Source: Sipunculus nudus (Eukaryota > Annelida > Sipuncula > Golfingiida > Sipunculidae). From it: a stretch of DNA of 64,000 nucleotides. The notes beneath the pieces were generated by a model that saw only the letters and a list, made by a program, of their open reading frames with translations, did not search any database and was not told the origin of the DNA. Below are positions 10,201 through 20,500 of this stretch, one piece after another. The translations under genes and the position numbers were made by a program. Every line of letters begins with the position of its first letter. The first letter of the stretch is position 1. The stretch covers positions 40,286,527 through 40,350,526 of the forward strand of contig CM049308.1 of NCBI GenBank assembly GCA_026874595.1. The letters are read 5' to 3'.

Positions 10201-13023
10201 TGGTAGAATCGCTGTGTTCGTTATAAGGTGTAAAAATGTATGTTTGAGCTAAACTACATGTTTGTAAAAAAAACATTCATACCACGCAGGTTCGAACATA
10301 TGCGGTTGGTTATGTTTCACAAACAGACCACCTGTTCTAACCAGTTCCGGATCTGCTACTGAACTGTTTGTTTATGGTAACATAAATGTATATAGGCCTA
10401 TATTTGTCAGTGCCTCTCAGTCATTTGACTCTTCCCAATTCAGCATTCGCGCCAACATACACATTTTCATTTAGTTCATCATTTACAATAAATATAGATC
10501 TTTATTTGAATCAGTTGTTAGCTTTATGCTGGTGTCAATGTAGATGCTATGAGACCAGTCCTCTGGGGCCATGCTTTGACTATTATTGCGGTCATTTGGC
10601 TCAGTGCCCAACTTCACACCTCCCCCCCCCCCCCCCCAAGTTTTATTGCCCCTGTGTTATCCGAAGTCACACCTTCTTATCAAGTAATTAGCACCTAGTC
10701 TTGGTACCACTGCAGCTCTCGGGGCTGCTGGGGTCAATGTGTATGGCCCTGGCACTTGGGTTAAACATGGGCTTGGCAGTGAATGTGTTAAATGGTATCA
10801 TGATTTGTCTATACATGCACATTATTACTTACAACAATGAAGTTATTTATTCTGTTTGATATAGAATTTTAACTATGAAGACCTGTGGATGGCGTACAAG
10901 TATCTGGCAAATTACCATCTGAAAGTTGGTCGACTGGACGACGCATATGTTGCTGCCAGGAAGTGTACAGAGTTCACAGAGGTATGTGAATAAACCAGAT
11001 GATGCACAATCTATATCACAGGCCTAAACAGTCCACCCTCACAAAGATCTGACACAATTCAGATTGACAGGGATTTGGCTGTGAAAAAAAACGTCCCCTA
11101 ACAACCACCTCAGTTTAGTGACCACCTCAAAAGAATGACAATTATATTATATATTTTTGTTCAGACCTCTGGACGACCACTTTGAAAATATGATAACTTC
11201 ATCAAGGGCCTGTTGGTAGTCATAATTTTGCAGTTTCAATGTGTATATAGTTCTCACTGTTGATACAGACCTTTGTTTGCACAGTTGTATTTTTTTCACT
11301 GTTATTCACTGTGTGCAGCAGTCAAGCTTCTTGGTGCACAGAAAATAAGTTTTACTTCTCCATCATCTGTATTAGTTATTGTTTAATCAGGAAGGTGTTT
11401 GTGTTATCTTGAATTAAAACATCATGTTCAGCTCAAGAAGACAAAAGCCAGGTGCATTTAACAATCTCATTACAATTTATCTTCAGGATTTTATCAGTCT
11501 ATAAATATTAAATTTCACCTGTGGGAGGGAAAGCAGAATATAGATTAAAGGTACATGCACAGTGTTTCACAAGTCAAATTTTAACCTGCCGCCTTATTAC
11601 ATGGACTAACAAAGGTCACTTCTGACCAAGCTATAAACTTCACCTTTGGTGTTTCCCCGACACATATAAAAAATTGCAACAGCATCCCCCCCCCCCTCCC
11701 TTTGCCACCTGGGGTTCCTCTCCTATAGTCCATTTCACCACCTGCTGTCCACCTGTTTTTTGTAGATGATTTACTTTAAAGTTTATATTTTTCAATATTT
11801 TCCAAGTAAATAACATATGGAAGTGACAACCTAATATGGTAGTTAAGAATTTTACAATAAATCCCCCATTTATGTTTCACAACATTTTAGTCTCTTTATC
11901 ATGATCTGACAGATATGGTGTGTCCCTCCATAAGTAGCCATCTTTGTTTTAGCTGGTTATATTTTTTAGAGTGTTTACATGAGATCATCCAATCAGCAGC
12001 TGTCAGTTGAGGCTGTTTTTGCATGTGACCAATGACCTTGACCGCCATAAGTGGGTCTGATATGTTGTAAAATGTAGACTGATTTCTCATATTTTCAGAA
12101 AATTCTGTTACTCAAATATGGCATAATGTAGGAATTTAGTTACCTAGTTGAAAATTAGGTTCTGTAATCCTCTCCTCTACACAATAAATGTTTCCCTTGA
12201 AATGTACCTAATAAAAATTTTCAGGTGGACATGAGGGGATGAAACGGACTATAGCAACCCTATGTTGACAGTATTCTAGGCTGTCAGATCCTATTTCTGT
12301 GTGTTTTCATTATCAAATCTGAGCTAGCACCTATATGGTGTCTCAGAAAGCCGTTTTAAGGGATTGTCTTTGAAGTTTTAATTTGCAAACATATTGTATT
12401 TTATTGCTTTAAAATGTTATAAAGATGATACATGGAGTACTTAATAATGAATGTAGTTTTGCATATCATTTTGCTCCTTTCATATACATTAATCTATGCT
12501 ACTGCATTGCACCATGGAGTTAGATTTAGATTCTTCATATAAACTATGTGTTGACATTAAGTTTCAATCTGCTTATGTTATATTCCCTGAATTTCATGTC
12601 AACGATCCTCTGTGGCAGAAGGCAGCATAGGACGCACCTATTGCACTGTCTGCCTGGCTTTTATGAGGTGTTGCAAAAATGATGAACTACAAGTATGATG
12701 CACATCCCCATCAGAACAACAGGCAGCAGCAGTTAAACCTTTAGGACTGGGATGCGGGTCCCTTTAATGCTAGACATCTATTCCAGTGCTCTCTCCATCT
12801 AATTCTAACTCCATGATTGTACTTTTATTTTCAGTCTCGTGAGGAGGGTAAGGCTCTGCTCAAACAGATATCTCAGCTGAGAAGTCTTGGTAATGAGGGA
12901 GAGGAAATGCAGCTAGATGACAGCACCACCTCAGTGGCTGGGGCAGATCAAGGACTTTTGCTTCCACATCGATCCAGAAATGTTACGGCACTTACTCCAA
13001 AGACTTTGACTTTCACACCATGA
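1204..13023 (+). CDS. CDC23: CDC23/APC8, anaphase-promoting complex TPR subunit (3' part, seven exons)
   Basis: Coding exons read 1204-1285, 2151-2315, 3634-3742, 5160-5297, 8326-8404, 10865-10981 and 12835-13023. All have GT donors and AG acceptors, and the phases close exactly (879 nt, 292 codons plus TGA). The spliced protein starts with [19 protein letters not shown] and continues through [60 protein letters not shown] and [20 protein letters not shown], which are the consecutive TPR helices of CDC23. The end is a polar tail finishing [10 protein letters not shown], like the proline/serine-rich tail of vertebrate CDC23. APC8 is a scaffold subunit of the APC/C ubiquitin ligase that helps bind CDC20/CDH1. 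The missing N-terminal half (roughly 250-300 residues by comparison with the ~590-residue family) must lie upstream of position 1. Introns here hold the tyrosine-recombinase pair, the piggyBac-type element and a MITE. No break or frameshift is seen in the coding exons. Confidence 0.95.
1770..2120. repeat. possible remnant of a TTATCCGAA-type DNA transposon
   Basis: The region 1770-1870 carries repeated variants of tttatccgaa / tttatctgaa / tttatccaaa, and a related string (gttatctgaac) recurs at about 2080-2090. Such motifs are typical of the termini of pogo/Tigger-like elements. The two ends read mostly in direct orientation and no transposase is visible, so this is only a suggestion of a decayed element inside the CDC23 intron. 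Confidence 0.3.
2835..3035. repeat. dispersed repeat, copy shared with 14710-14900
   Basis: The run ccttgaaccttttataaaaa through the gttttgc / gttttac block recurs, diverged, at about 14715-14890 in the same orientation. Both include a tgtttgttttgttt-like core and an accagagtttt segment. No coding sense was found. It lies in a CDC23 intron. Confidence 0.55.
3815..4290 (+). repeat. GTCCGTCTGTC-headed tandem array
   Basis: A short header (catggtccgtctgtcagtcc, about 3824-3843) is followed by diverged tandem units of roughly 130-150 bp. These are recognised by aatgaggtcaagaggtca (3972), aatgaggtcagaggtca (4121) and aatgaggtcaaaggt (4257), each preceded by gcatattt or similar. The same header-plus-array layout occurs at 32.5, 22.6 and 59.1 kb in this window. 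Confidence 0.65.
4678..5068. repeat. short inverted-terminal element, relative of the 20.9-22.9 kb element
   Basis: The left end (actgtctttggcattttgtt, then gctagggttta) matches the left end at 20908 (ctgtggttggccttttattc, then gcgagggtttta). The right end (aaatatgaagccaactgc, about 5044-5061) matches cgaatatgaagccaaccac at 22892-22910. The segment after the left end (aagacgccacacctacacag) matches aagatgccacatctggacag at 21000. This copy lacks the ~340-bp array and looks like an internally short member of the same family. Confidence 0.6.
5413..6622 (+). pseudogene. tyrosine-recombinase (Crypton/DIRS-type) mobile element, frame-broken
   Basis: A 1.2-kb unit encodes a decayed tyrosine recombinase. 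About 5495-5701 reads as an N-terminal SAM-like core-binding domain ([19 protein letters not shown]), ended by an in-frame TGA at 5700-5702. Translation resumes in the same frame through [20 protein letters not shown] and the box-I arginine context [10 protein letters not shown] to about 6105. A short segment follows in a second frame ([17 protein letters not shown]). A third frame, 6163-6344, carries [18 protein letters not shown], then GDWKSS and YTAYI. These supply the HxxR box, the GDW motif and a candidate nucleophilic tyrosine. No reverse transcriptase is present, so a Crypton-like DNA element fits better than a complete DIRS retroelement. Stop codon plus two frameshifts make it a pseudogene. 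It lies in the CDC23 intron 5298-8325, with the adjoining copy directly downstream. Confidence 0.8.
6623..7055 (+). mobile_element. internally deleted derivative of the tyrosine-recombinase element
   Basis: The first ~160 bp (6623-6782) repeat 5413-5572, starting ggataatttagacttggttt. The last ~210 bp (6840-7055) repeat 6405-6622, for example gcatctcgataattatgata and tagttagtaaagctctccat. The recombinase ORF is missing. The copy abuts the longer element without host DNA in between; both units end in tataa. Tail-to-head abutment suggests insertion at the element end or unequal exchange. Confidence 0.8.
7430..7880 (-). repeat. reverse-oriented relative of the 11.7-12.3 kb MITE
   Basis: The stretch aaggtcactggtcacatgag and gctgattgg around 7675-7725 is the reverse complement of catgtgaccaatgacctt and ccaatcagcagc at about 11990-12040. 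It is strongly diverged and its ends are unclear. Confidence 0.5.
7950..8290 (+). repeat. dispersed repeat shared with 38820-39500
   Basis: The string agaatacgggtagtccacaa then cgactacatgtgtcc matches agaatatgggtagttggcaa then tgactacgtgtatcc at 38823. Both copies later hold a gattgtaggtggc motif. There is no coding potential. It lies in the CDC23 intron just before exon 8326-8404. Confidence 0.55.
9005..9312 (+). repeat. GCCTCCGCC-type dispersed repeat, copy 1
   Basis: Member of a ~260-300 bp family seen six times in the window. It carries cattcatgattgcgtgggta, an acacaca-rich stretch, and a terminal cctccaggtggaggcgatga. Its 5' end is degenerate compared with the 44.9 kb copy. Confidence 0.7.
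9385..10791. mobile_element. piggyBac-type non-autonomous element (TTAA target duplication)
   Basis: Both ends begin with TTAA (9385-9388 and 10788-10791), continued inward by inverted termini: left CACATTCGCTGCCAA, right (reverse complement) CACATTCACTGCCAA. A sub-terminal gtgccaagcaagtg on the left also echoes ctggcacttgg on the right. TTAA duplication with short inverted termini is diagnostic of piggyBac-type transposons. The 1.4-kb interior has no recognisable transposase, so the copy is probably non-autonomous. It lies in the CDC23 intron 8405-10864, only about 73 bp before exon 10865. A C17 homopolymer sits at about 10621-10637. Confidence 0.8.
11724..12253. mobile_element. TA-flanked MITE with ~20-bp inverted termini
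   Basis: The ends are TAGTCCATTTCACC (from 11726) and GGATGAAACGGACTA (to 12251), which are inverted copies, each flanked by TA (11724-11725, 12252-12253). A diverged relative lies at about 46690-47205 in the same orientation, with shared internal strings such as tgatatgttgtaaaatgtag. No transposase is visible. The TA flank suggests a Tc1/mariner-like mobiliser, but the family is not proven. It lies in the last CDC23 intron. Confidence 0.65.
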
Positions 13024-13107
13024 TTATATAGTAACTTGCTATTTTTTTTGTTATCTAGATATGTAACTGTCATGTAAAAGAAATCAAAAGTTCATTAAAT
13101 GAGCATA

Positions 13108-13113
13108 AATAAA
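13108..13113 (+). promoter_or_regulatory. CDC23: CDC23 poly(A) signal
   Basis: An AATAAA hexamer lies 85 bases downstream of the CDC23 stop codon. The following 25 bases do not contain another stronger candidate, so cleavage is expected at about 13125-13140. Confidence 0.7.
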
Positions 13114-13260
13114 TTTTTGAGATCAAGAGAGCTGTCATTTTGGAAACAGAGTCATACAGGGAAACCTATGACCACGTGCATCTCTCTGTTACAGGAACCT
13201 GTTAATAACTGACACTTGAGGTGTTCCTGTGGACAGTGCTTAACATCTCTAATAATAGGA

Positions 13261-13561
13261 TTCTGCATTCTTAGGGGTGCAAGCCTCCAACATGTGTTTG
13301 CATTCACTTATTTAGCCTATATTCCAAAGGTTCACTCATACATAAGTGACTCTACATTTATGAATATTCCTAGGTGATGTTCCTGAATCTGAATCATGTG
13401 CCAGATCTACACCAAAACCTCATCCATTCTTCCTTGGTCTATTCCTGATATGCCCTGAAATTTAATGACATTCCATTCATGATTGTGTAAGTCATGTTGT
13501 GAACAAACACACACAAAATCACAAACACACAAACAGGGATGAACACATGGTGGAGGCAGTG
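13261..13561 (+). repeat. GCCTCCGCC-type dispersed repeat, copy 2
   Basis: It begins near gcaagcctccaacatgtg and ends ggtggaggcagtgag. It contains the family strings cattcatgattgtgtaagtc and acaaacacacaaacagggat. It is less than 250 bp downstream of the CDC23 poly(A) signal. Confidence 0.75.
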
Positions 13562-14714
13562 AGCATCTCTCTAATACACTACAGGCAAAAGCCAGGCTTG
13601 ATGGAATCCATATTTTGCTGGTTCCATGTTAATTAGACTTTGGGAGGACTAGGTCAAACTAGAGCAGATATTTGTTCTTTATATAATGATTGTCAAGATA
13701 TTAAACTTAAAAATTAAGTGTGCAAATATTTAGTTTCCATCAGAAGCATCTGTACAAATGGTCACATTGTTACAGAACCTTATAATAACAGATCACATAA
13801 TCTTGACGAGCATAACACTAGTCAGCACGAAAATGTCTAGGGGATGGATAAAGAAGTGTTTTTTTTTGTTAACAAATAATTATAATTTATTCTAAGAACA
13901 ATCCTAACATTACAATACAATATACAAAGTCTGTATAAAGTCTGTAGAATATCTGTAAGTTCTGCAATTATCAGAAAGGTCCCAAAAACTGACGAGAGAG
14001 TCACACTTTTCCATGTCTGCTGGTATTTTCCTCCCTCCCGGCTCTAAACACAGCCACTATTATAAGCTTTTTCACCTGAAGCCCATAACTTCCATTTTTC
14101 ACAAACATTTCAAAGAACACAACAATACACGCGCACATAGCGCATGAATAGACCCAAAAAATCTTGACTACAAAGACCACTGTGTCTCAACGAGCCAGGG
14201 TTCAACCAGTACGGTTCCCATAGCAATGCCCAGGGCTTGAGCCTAACACAAATCAGAAAGCTAGGTGCATAACAAACAGATACATGTCACAACATGCATT
14301 TAAATTAAAAAAAGTGATATATACTTCATTTAACCTTAGTTTTAGCTTTGTTTTTTTTAATTGATATATTGTTTTATGTATCTTTTAAATTATTTAATCT
14401 TACACATCATAAAATTGCAAGAATGATTAAACTAATTTTTTTTAGCTTCATCTATGAAAATTAGGCCTAATGACGTAATGTTCCTTGATTGCTTGTTGTG
14501 GTGATATTTTGGTGATATAGTCCTTAGAGGCTGCTAATTATACTCTACCCAAGCCCCTAGAAATCAGGCTGTTTTCATGATATGCACCTCGCACAGACCA
14601 GTGAGAGTATGGTATCCCATTGCATATCCAGCTTCAAATTTTGAACATGTGACACCCATTCTCATTGGTCTGATTACAGGGCCAAGAATCAGACCTATGA
14701 GAGCTGATAAAAGA

Positions 14715-15090
14715 ATCCTTTGAACCTTTTACAAAAATAGGCCAGTTACACCAATCCCACTTCACACTTTGCTGTTTGTTTTGTTTATCTACATGTGTTA
14801 ATACCGTGTGAGGGGCAAGCCAAACTAATCCAAACACATTCAACAAGGACATCTTGTGGCAAGTAAGACAAACCAGAGTTTTACAAAAGGCATTTCGCAA
14901 AAGTGACCGTTCAATTTCCACACAAATGCAACCAAGCAGGATCTGGATCATGTGCTGGATCCACACCAAAATCTAATTGGTTCTTCACATGCCCATTCCT
15001 TTAAAAGGCTTAAACATTTCATGAGTTATGTTGTGAACAAACAAACACACACAAATGCAAATGAACCCATACCCTCCTGGTGGAGGCAAA
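14715..15090 (+). repeat. dispersed repeat plus 3' half of a GCCTCCGCC-type repeat
   Basis: Positions 14715-14890 match 2840-3035 in the same orientation. Directly after it, 14936-15090 is the 3' half of the GCCTCCGCC family: ggatcatgtgctggatccac, then ctcctggtggaggcaa. The junction suggests one element inserted into another or a 5'-truncated copy. Confidence 0.55.
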
Positions 15091-16194
15091 TATCAGTTGG
15101 AAAGGATTGTTTGAATACAACCATTCATTTGCTTGGCATATAGAAAATATCTCAAGGTATATCTGAGTATGCTCCATACTTACTTGAGTTATGCATTAAA
15201 TAGGGATAGATAATAAATTGTGAATTGTTGATATGCGTACAGCACAGTATTATAGGCCTTTGGCTGAGGGGTTAATCTTTTATGGACACATTTATATTAT
15301 TTCAGTACTTTCCTTTAGAGTTTATTACCCTAAAACAGATTTGTAATAATCTCAGATTGTAGTGTAATTTTATGTAAATCATATTTTAATATGGTAATGT
15401 TCAGTAGAAATTGGAAATATCCATCAAATTGGATACTAAATTCACCACACATTTACACCTTACACTTGTAACATAACACTGATGAAGTTTCTCCAGAGGC
15501 TGGGCTTCTAAGATAATACTTAATATTTTACATGCAGCGCGAGTAATCTGGTCACAAAATTGAATTTGCTTACATGCAGCTTTGGTTGTAGGCCTATACA
15601 TAATGAGCCTGCATTAAGTGGATGGGTAGGATTCAGCCAAATAGGTTTTGTATAATGCTTTTATTACACATATAACTATGATAGTGTTAAAACTAATCAG
15701 AAGTAGATTTTATAATGATGATGTCATGTATCACCATCAATAAAGAACTTGAGACAGCTCATCTATCAAATACTTATAAAAGGAATTCAGTACACGTTTG
15801 TTCGCAATGTTCTCTAGAACCTCGCTGTGTACAATATTGTGCCATACATCATTTTAAAGGTTATTATCCCCGCAGTGACAAAGGCGATATGAAAATAAAT
15901 AATTTTTAATTTACATATAATTATGAGTGATTTTTCCGGGGTTTTTTTTTACCGAGCACAGCCGAACTGCCTTCGGCAATCACCGGAATGCTTGCATCGT
16001 GGTCACTTAACCTCTAACACTAAGGACTATTGTTCATATGAAATAACGCTTGCTTTCAATGAGGGATTTGACTCACGTGCGTGGCCAGTAAAAGAGAAAA
16101 AACACATGTTTCTCGCTTTATGAAATGGAGAGTTCAACCTAGGAGGATTAATTACAAAACCTAATTCAAGGTACCAATTTCAGGAACAGGCGTG

Positions 16195-16590
16195 GGGTTG
16201 GGTGGGTTGGTGTCTGGTGTTTCAGGCCTCAAAATTTGTCTGATACGATGAAAAAAAAAACATTGCGGCGGTTGAAAATGAATACGGACCATCTGCATGG
16301 AGTTCCGTTGGGTCTGCTTCTGCTACTTACGAGGCATGCATATTTCTGTTTCTTTCTTCAGGAACAGTTTCCTTGCAACGTACATTTAATAAATCTTTCA
16401 TGTGTTCCTCACATCAACCCAATCTTTATACGTCCACTGTTAGAATCCAGTCAAATATCATCGAAAACCTGAATGCCCCCGCGCCTCATTCCGGTTCGCA
16501 ATGTCAACGCCATCACTGGCCAGGTCATCAAGGTAAACATACCGGGGTATAAATTTCATGCCACGAGGACAGAACCACAAAAATAAATGT
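16195..16590 (+). repeat. ~400-bp dispersed repeat shared with 52295-52645
   Basis: Colinear matches to the 52.3 kb copy include tctgatacgatgaaa, aggaacagtttccttgcaac, ttcatgtgttcctca and atcgaaaacctgaatg. Both copies are in the same orientation and both end near caaaataaatgt. No coding frame is conserved. Confidence 0.75.
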
Positions 16591-17100
16591 TAACAATATT
16601 GGATCGACTGCAGGATCACTCACGCACTGCCTCCACCAGATTATGAGTTAATACGGACGGACGGTATGATGTTGAGTATTCATGTAATTTTAAAGTAAGT
16701 GGCAAAATTAAGATACAAGCAGCTGTATATACATAGAAACGTTTTCTGTTCACAGAAGTGTTGTGCCTCAGAGAGGTGCGTGAGTTATTCTGCAGTCGTG
16801 CCAAAATGTTTATACATATCTTATGGAGACAGTTTTCCACTGAAAACCTAGATTTTCTTTTAGAATAAAAAAAATGAGACAATATTTCACATCTCAGTTA
16901 ATAAATCTCCCAAACCCCGGTATAATAAGCCCGGTATACCGGGTCTATCAGGTAGTTTTTCATTAGTTTTAATACCAGGTGTACTATTCATGCCAGAATG
17001 ACAACTATTGGGATGTAAACCATAAATGTCCAAATATATTGGTAGTTACAAATATCGCTGATAGACAGTGCATGGTTTATGGTAGGCCCCACAACATGTA

Positions 17101-17104
<4 letters not shown>

Positions 17105-17182
<78 letters not shown>
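17105..17182. repeat. (TA)n microsatellite
   Basis: About 39 uninterrupted TA units lie in the intergenic DNA 3' of transporter copy A. Confidence 0.95.
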
Positions 17183-17183
<1 letters not shown>

Positions 17184-17527
17184 CTCATATCTCCCCCTTT
17201 AAAAGTGTACAAGTCCAAAATAGGCAAATGAACCAGCAAATGCCTGGTCAGAAAACTATAAAATATTCAATTATGGATATGCACAAGAACTATAAGTTCA
17301 ATTTCTCTGATGGTTTTCTAAAATGCGTAGAACGCAGTCGACGACCGGTAGTACTTGACTGAGTAATTCTAGAATCTAAACAACTTATTCTCACAATTCA
17401 GCTGACAATAGACAGTAACAACTTGCAATATTACAAAACCACAATATACCACATAAAGTTAATATACCACATAAAGTTCACAGCACATGACAAAAATACC
17501 CGTTTTAGAAGCTGACAAGTGGCGTGT

Positions 17528-20500
17528 TTATGAAAACCTTTCCTTATTTAACTTTTCTGGTATTAGAGTAACACAAATGTTTGATAGTAAAAAGGAAAAG
17601 CTATAAATTATAAACACCAGGTTAACATCGAAAGGAAATCCAATTTCATCGCCGCTGTTGATTGACCAGGCAAAGATGACACCGCCTATTGTTGGTGCAG
17701 CTCCCCTACAGAACAATAAAGCATTTAATGTAATAGTTAAGGATTGTCATGAAGGAAATAAGGCTCTCTGTGCAATAATGGTCACTCTTCTTAATTTATA
17801 ACATGACTCTGGCTTAAAGAATTCTTAATAAATCGAATTACCACAGGGCTTACAGAATTCCTGATAAACTGAATAACCACCAGGGCTTTCAGAATTCCTG
17901 ATTAACTGAATAACCACCAGGGCTTACAGAATTCCTGATAAACAGAAACCACCAGGGCTTACAGAATTCCTGATAAATTGAATAACCACCAGGGCTTACA
18001 GAAATCCTGATAAACATAGAAACCATCAGTGCTTACAGAATTCCTGATAAACATAGAAACCACCAGGGTTTACAGAATTCCTGATACAACAAAAAAAATC
18101 AACAGGGATTACATAATTCCTGGTAAACTGAATAACCGCTATAGACGATGGAATTTCTAATACAGTGATTCAGCACAAGAGCTTACAGAATTACTGCTAA
18201 ATTAAAATACTCCATGAATTCCTGCTTCACATAATTACTGAAAGGGCATGATTCTGGCTAAACTAATCACAACCAGAATTCTACTTAACTGAAGCAATAC
18301 CAGGTGCATTGAATTACCATCCAGCCATATACACCCATATTTTTAGTATCGTCACCAGAATCTTTTTAACTCGTACCTAAGTATGGCTGATGCTGTAGCT
18401 CTTATACCATTGGCCGCGCCTGTATCTTCCCGTCTTACTGCGTTCATACCGAGTATAGTAATGGCGGAGACCGTAATTAAGGAAAACATCGACTCCATAC
18501 CCATCATAATGGAGAGGATGACGATCTGTGCTGTCGAGCTTCAAGCAAGAAAAGTATGTTAATCTTACAACAAAGAATAGAAGCGTGTCATCTGTTTATA
18601 ATTGTTTCATTTCTTGTATCCTTTTAAATAATCATATTTTTTTAATGGACCGGAAGCTGATTTGCCATGGAAGTTCCTGTTGATGAACATTACTTATCAT
18701 TATTATTCAGCTATTAAGCTATGAATATATTAACTAAACATGTCTTAAGTTTTTACCGGACCTGGTAAAAAAGCCCACGAAAGCTTTCTTTAACCTTTTG
18801 TAAACCTTAAAAATACCACAAAACGATCGACAATTTATGGATTTGTTTTCAATTAGTTCATTACCTTGAATGGAGACATCTTAAGGTTGGCAGCAGTGGT
18901 ATAAGAAAAATATGAGCCATTATTGAATACTGGGCGACCTGAAATGAACAATCAGAATTGCATTTTTGAACGGCGTTTATCTCTCTTTATCAATAGACGA
19001 AGATTACCCTTAATAAATCCATCCCGGATAAATAATGATACAAGTGTTGTTCACAGTCAACAGAAATATATGGATTATAAACGTTACATTTTTTTATAAG
19101 AGTTATTCTCCCTTTTCATCGAAAATGTACCAACTGAAGCATAAATTTATTCGTGTTTACCTTCTTGGCTCCTAGCCGTTTTTCTATAGCCGGGAAGAGA
19201 ACTGGAGTTAAAACAAACATCGGAAGTGCCGCCAGCCCTATCACTCTCCCGATCTGGTCAGTTCTAAAGGACAAACCACCTACGAGAGTAAGCCAAAAAC
19301 AAGAAATATACAAAGACAGAATAGAGTAATGGCGATGGATTTGTTTTACACAAATGTAGATTTAACCAAACATTCTTTTTTTATAGCTTGTACTTATACA
19401 AATTGAGATCATAATGATCAACTGCCATTTGAAAGATATCATTAATGTTATTAAACGTTTGTCTAACCAAGTCTCGTTACAGTAGAGCTCCATATAGTGA
19501 CCGCGTCTTCTAACCCTACGTAACTGAACCCCTGAATTGATTCGGCAGCCGTTGTTAGTCTTACCTCTTTCACTCTGCAAATAAAAGAAAAGAAAGGAAA
19601 CACTATTGATGAAGACAAATGTTTGAAAGATACAACAAAGAGAATTCTTAGAATATAAACAACACGACTTATATGAATTCCGTTTTTTAAAGCAAATCAT
19701 TATCAATTATTTTTTTAAATAAAAAAAAGGTTAAAAGTTTCAATCTTTGTTCATGTTCTTCCCTATCAAAAAATGATATGATTCATATTCACCTTAACAG
19801 ACGAAACAACTTCGAATTCGTAAAATCTCTGGAATCCTTCTTTTCTATGGAAAGTAAGACACGCAAAAAACTAAACACTGGACACATTTTATTTTACTAA
19901 TTAGGTATGAGTACTCTATATTATTCAGTACATTAATAAGTATTAATAACTGTGTTATAAAAGCGTTCAATACTTCGTTCTGAAGCAGACTCAAGATTAG
20001 GTTGCGGGATATGACGTAGCTTCTTTAAAACGCTGCCAGTACCTCAATGGCAATAGGAGGAATTTAAATAGGACCTCCAATGTCTTAATTACATGGAATG
20101 ACAGTTGAGTTACTCCCAGAGCATATAAAACTGAAACCCAGAAGACTTATTTATAATGTGTCATATATAATATGTGTGGATTATTTCATGCTCGTTTATT
20201 GCCACGAACAGCTCAAACACCATGGCTTTAATAAAAAAAAGTTCGAAATTTCACTACGCAATCCATTTATCGTTAAACGTATGTATCTCAACTGTAGAAA
20301 CTATGCATAATTGTATTAATAATACATGTAATTATAATTTTATTAATACTATTGTTTACCTTTAGGGATCAATGACGTCTCTGAGTCGATCGCTGAGTCG
20401 GTGCCCTGCGATCTGTCGTTTTTCATTTTCACTGTTAAGTAGGTTCTTATATATTTAAGCATTCTCTGCACAGGTGATTCTTGCTTCTTTTTTATCCTTG

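Larger units (their letters stand above)
13114..17527. other. intergenic region between convergent CDC23 and transporter copy A
   Basis: No gene was recognised. It holds two copies of the GCCTCCGCC-type repeat (13261-13561; 3' half at about 14936-15090), the 14.7-14.9 kb repeat shared with 2.8-3.0 kb, the 16.2-16.6 kb repeat shared with 52.3-52.6 kb, and a long (TA)n tract at 17105-17182. Small open frames here have no recognisable domain. Confidence 0.5.

Noticed and set aside
11899-12090. Conserved-looking frame ([15 protein letters not shown]) that recurs at 46828-47040 and, weakly, at 7672
   Set aside because: The frame lies inside the TA-flanked MITE family. The nucleotide repeat explains the resemblance, and there is no codon-position bias I can see.
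14952-15143. Frame encoding VNKQTHTNANEPIPSWWRQ
   Set aside because: It is the translation of the GCCTCCGCC-type dispersed repeat; the other copies break the frame.
16988-17239. Open frame made of alternating Tyr-Ile residues
   Set aside because: It is only the translation of the (TA)n tract at 17105-17182; the same holds for similar frames at 22.8-23.2, 26.0, 30.0, 42.1 and 47.5 kb.
17812-18310. CRISPR-like array
   Set aside because: Units are contiguous, with no unique spacers, in a eukaryotic intron; it is an ordinary minisatellite.
20402-20500. Alternative exon 7 acceptor at cctgtgcagag
   Set aside because: It has almost no pyrimidine tract. The acceptor at 20497-20498 keeps phase, and the equivalent acceptor in copy B (ttattag at 41889-41890) also keeps phase.
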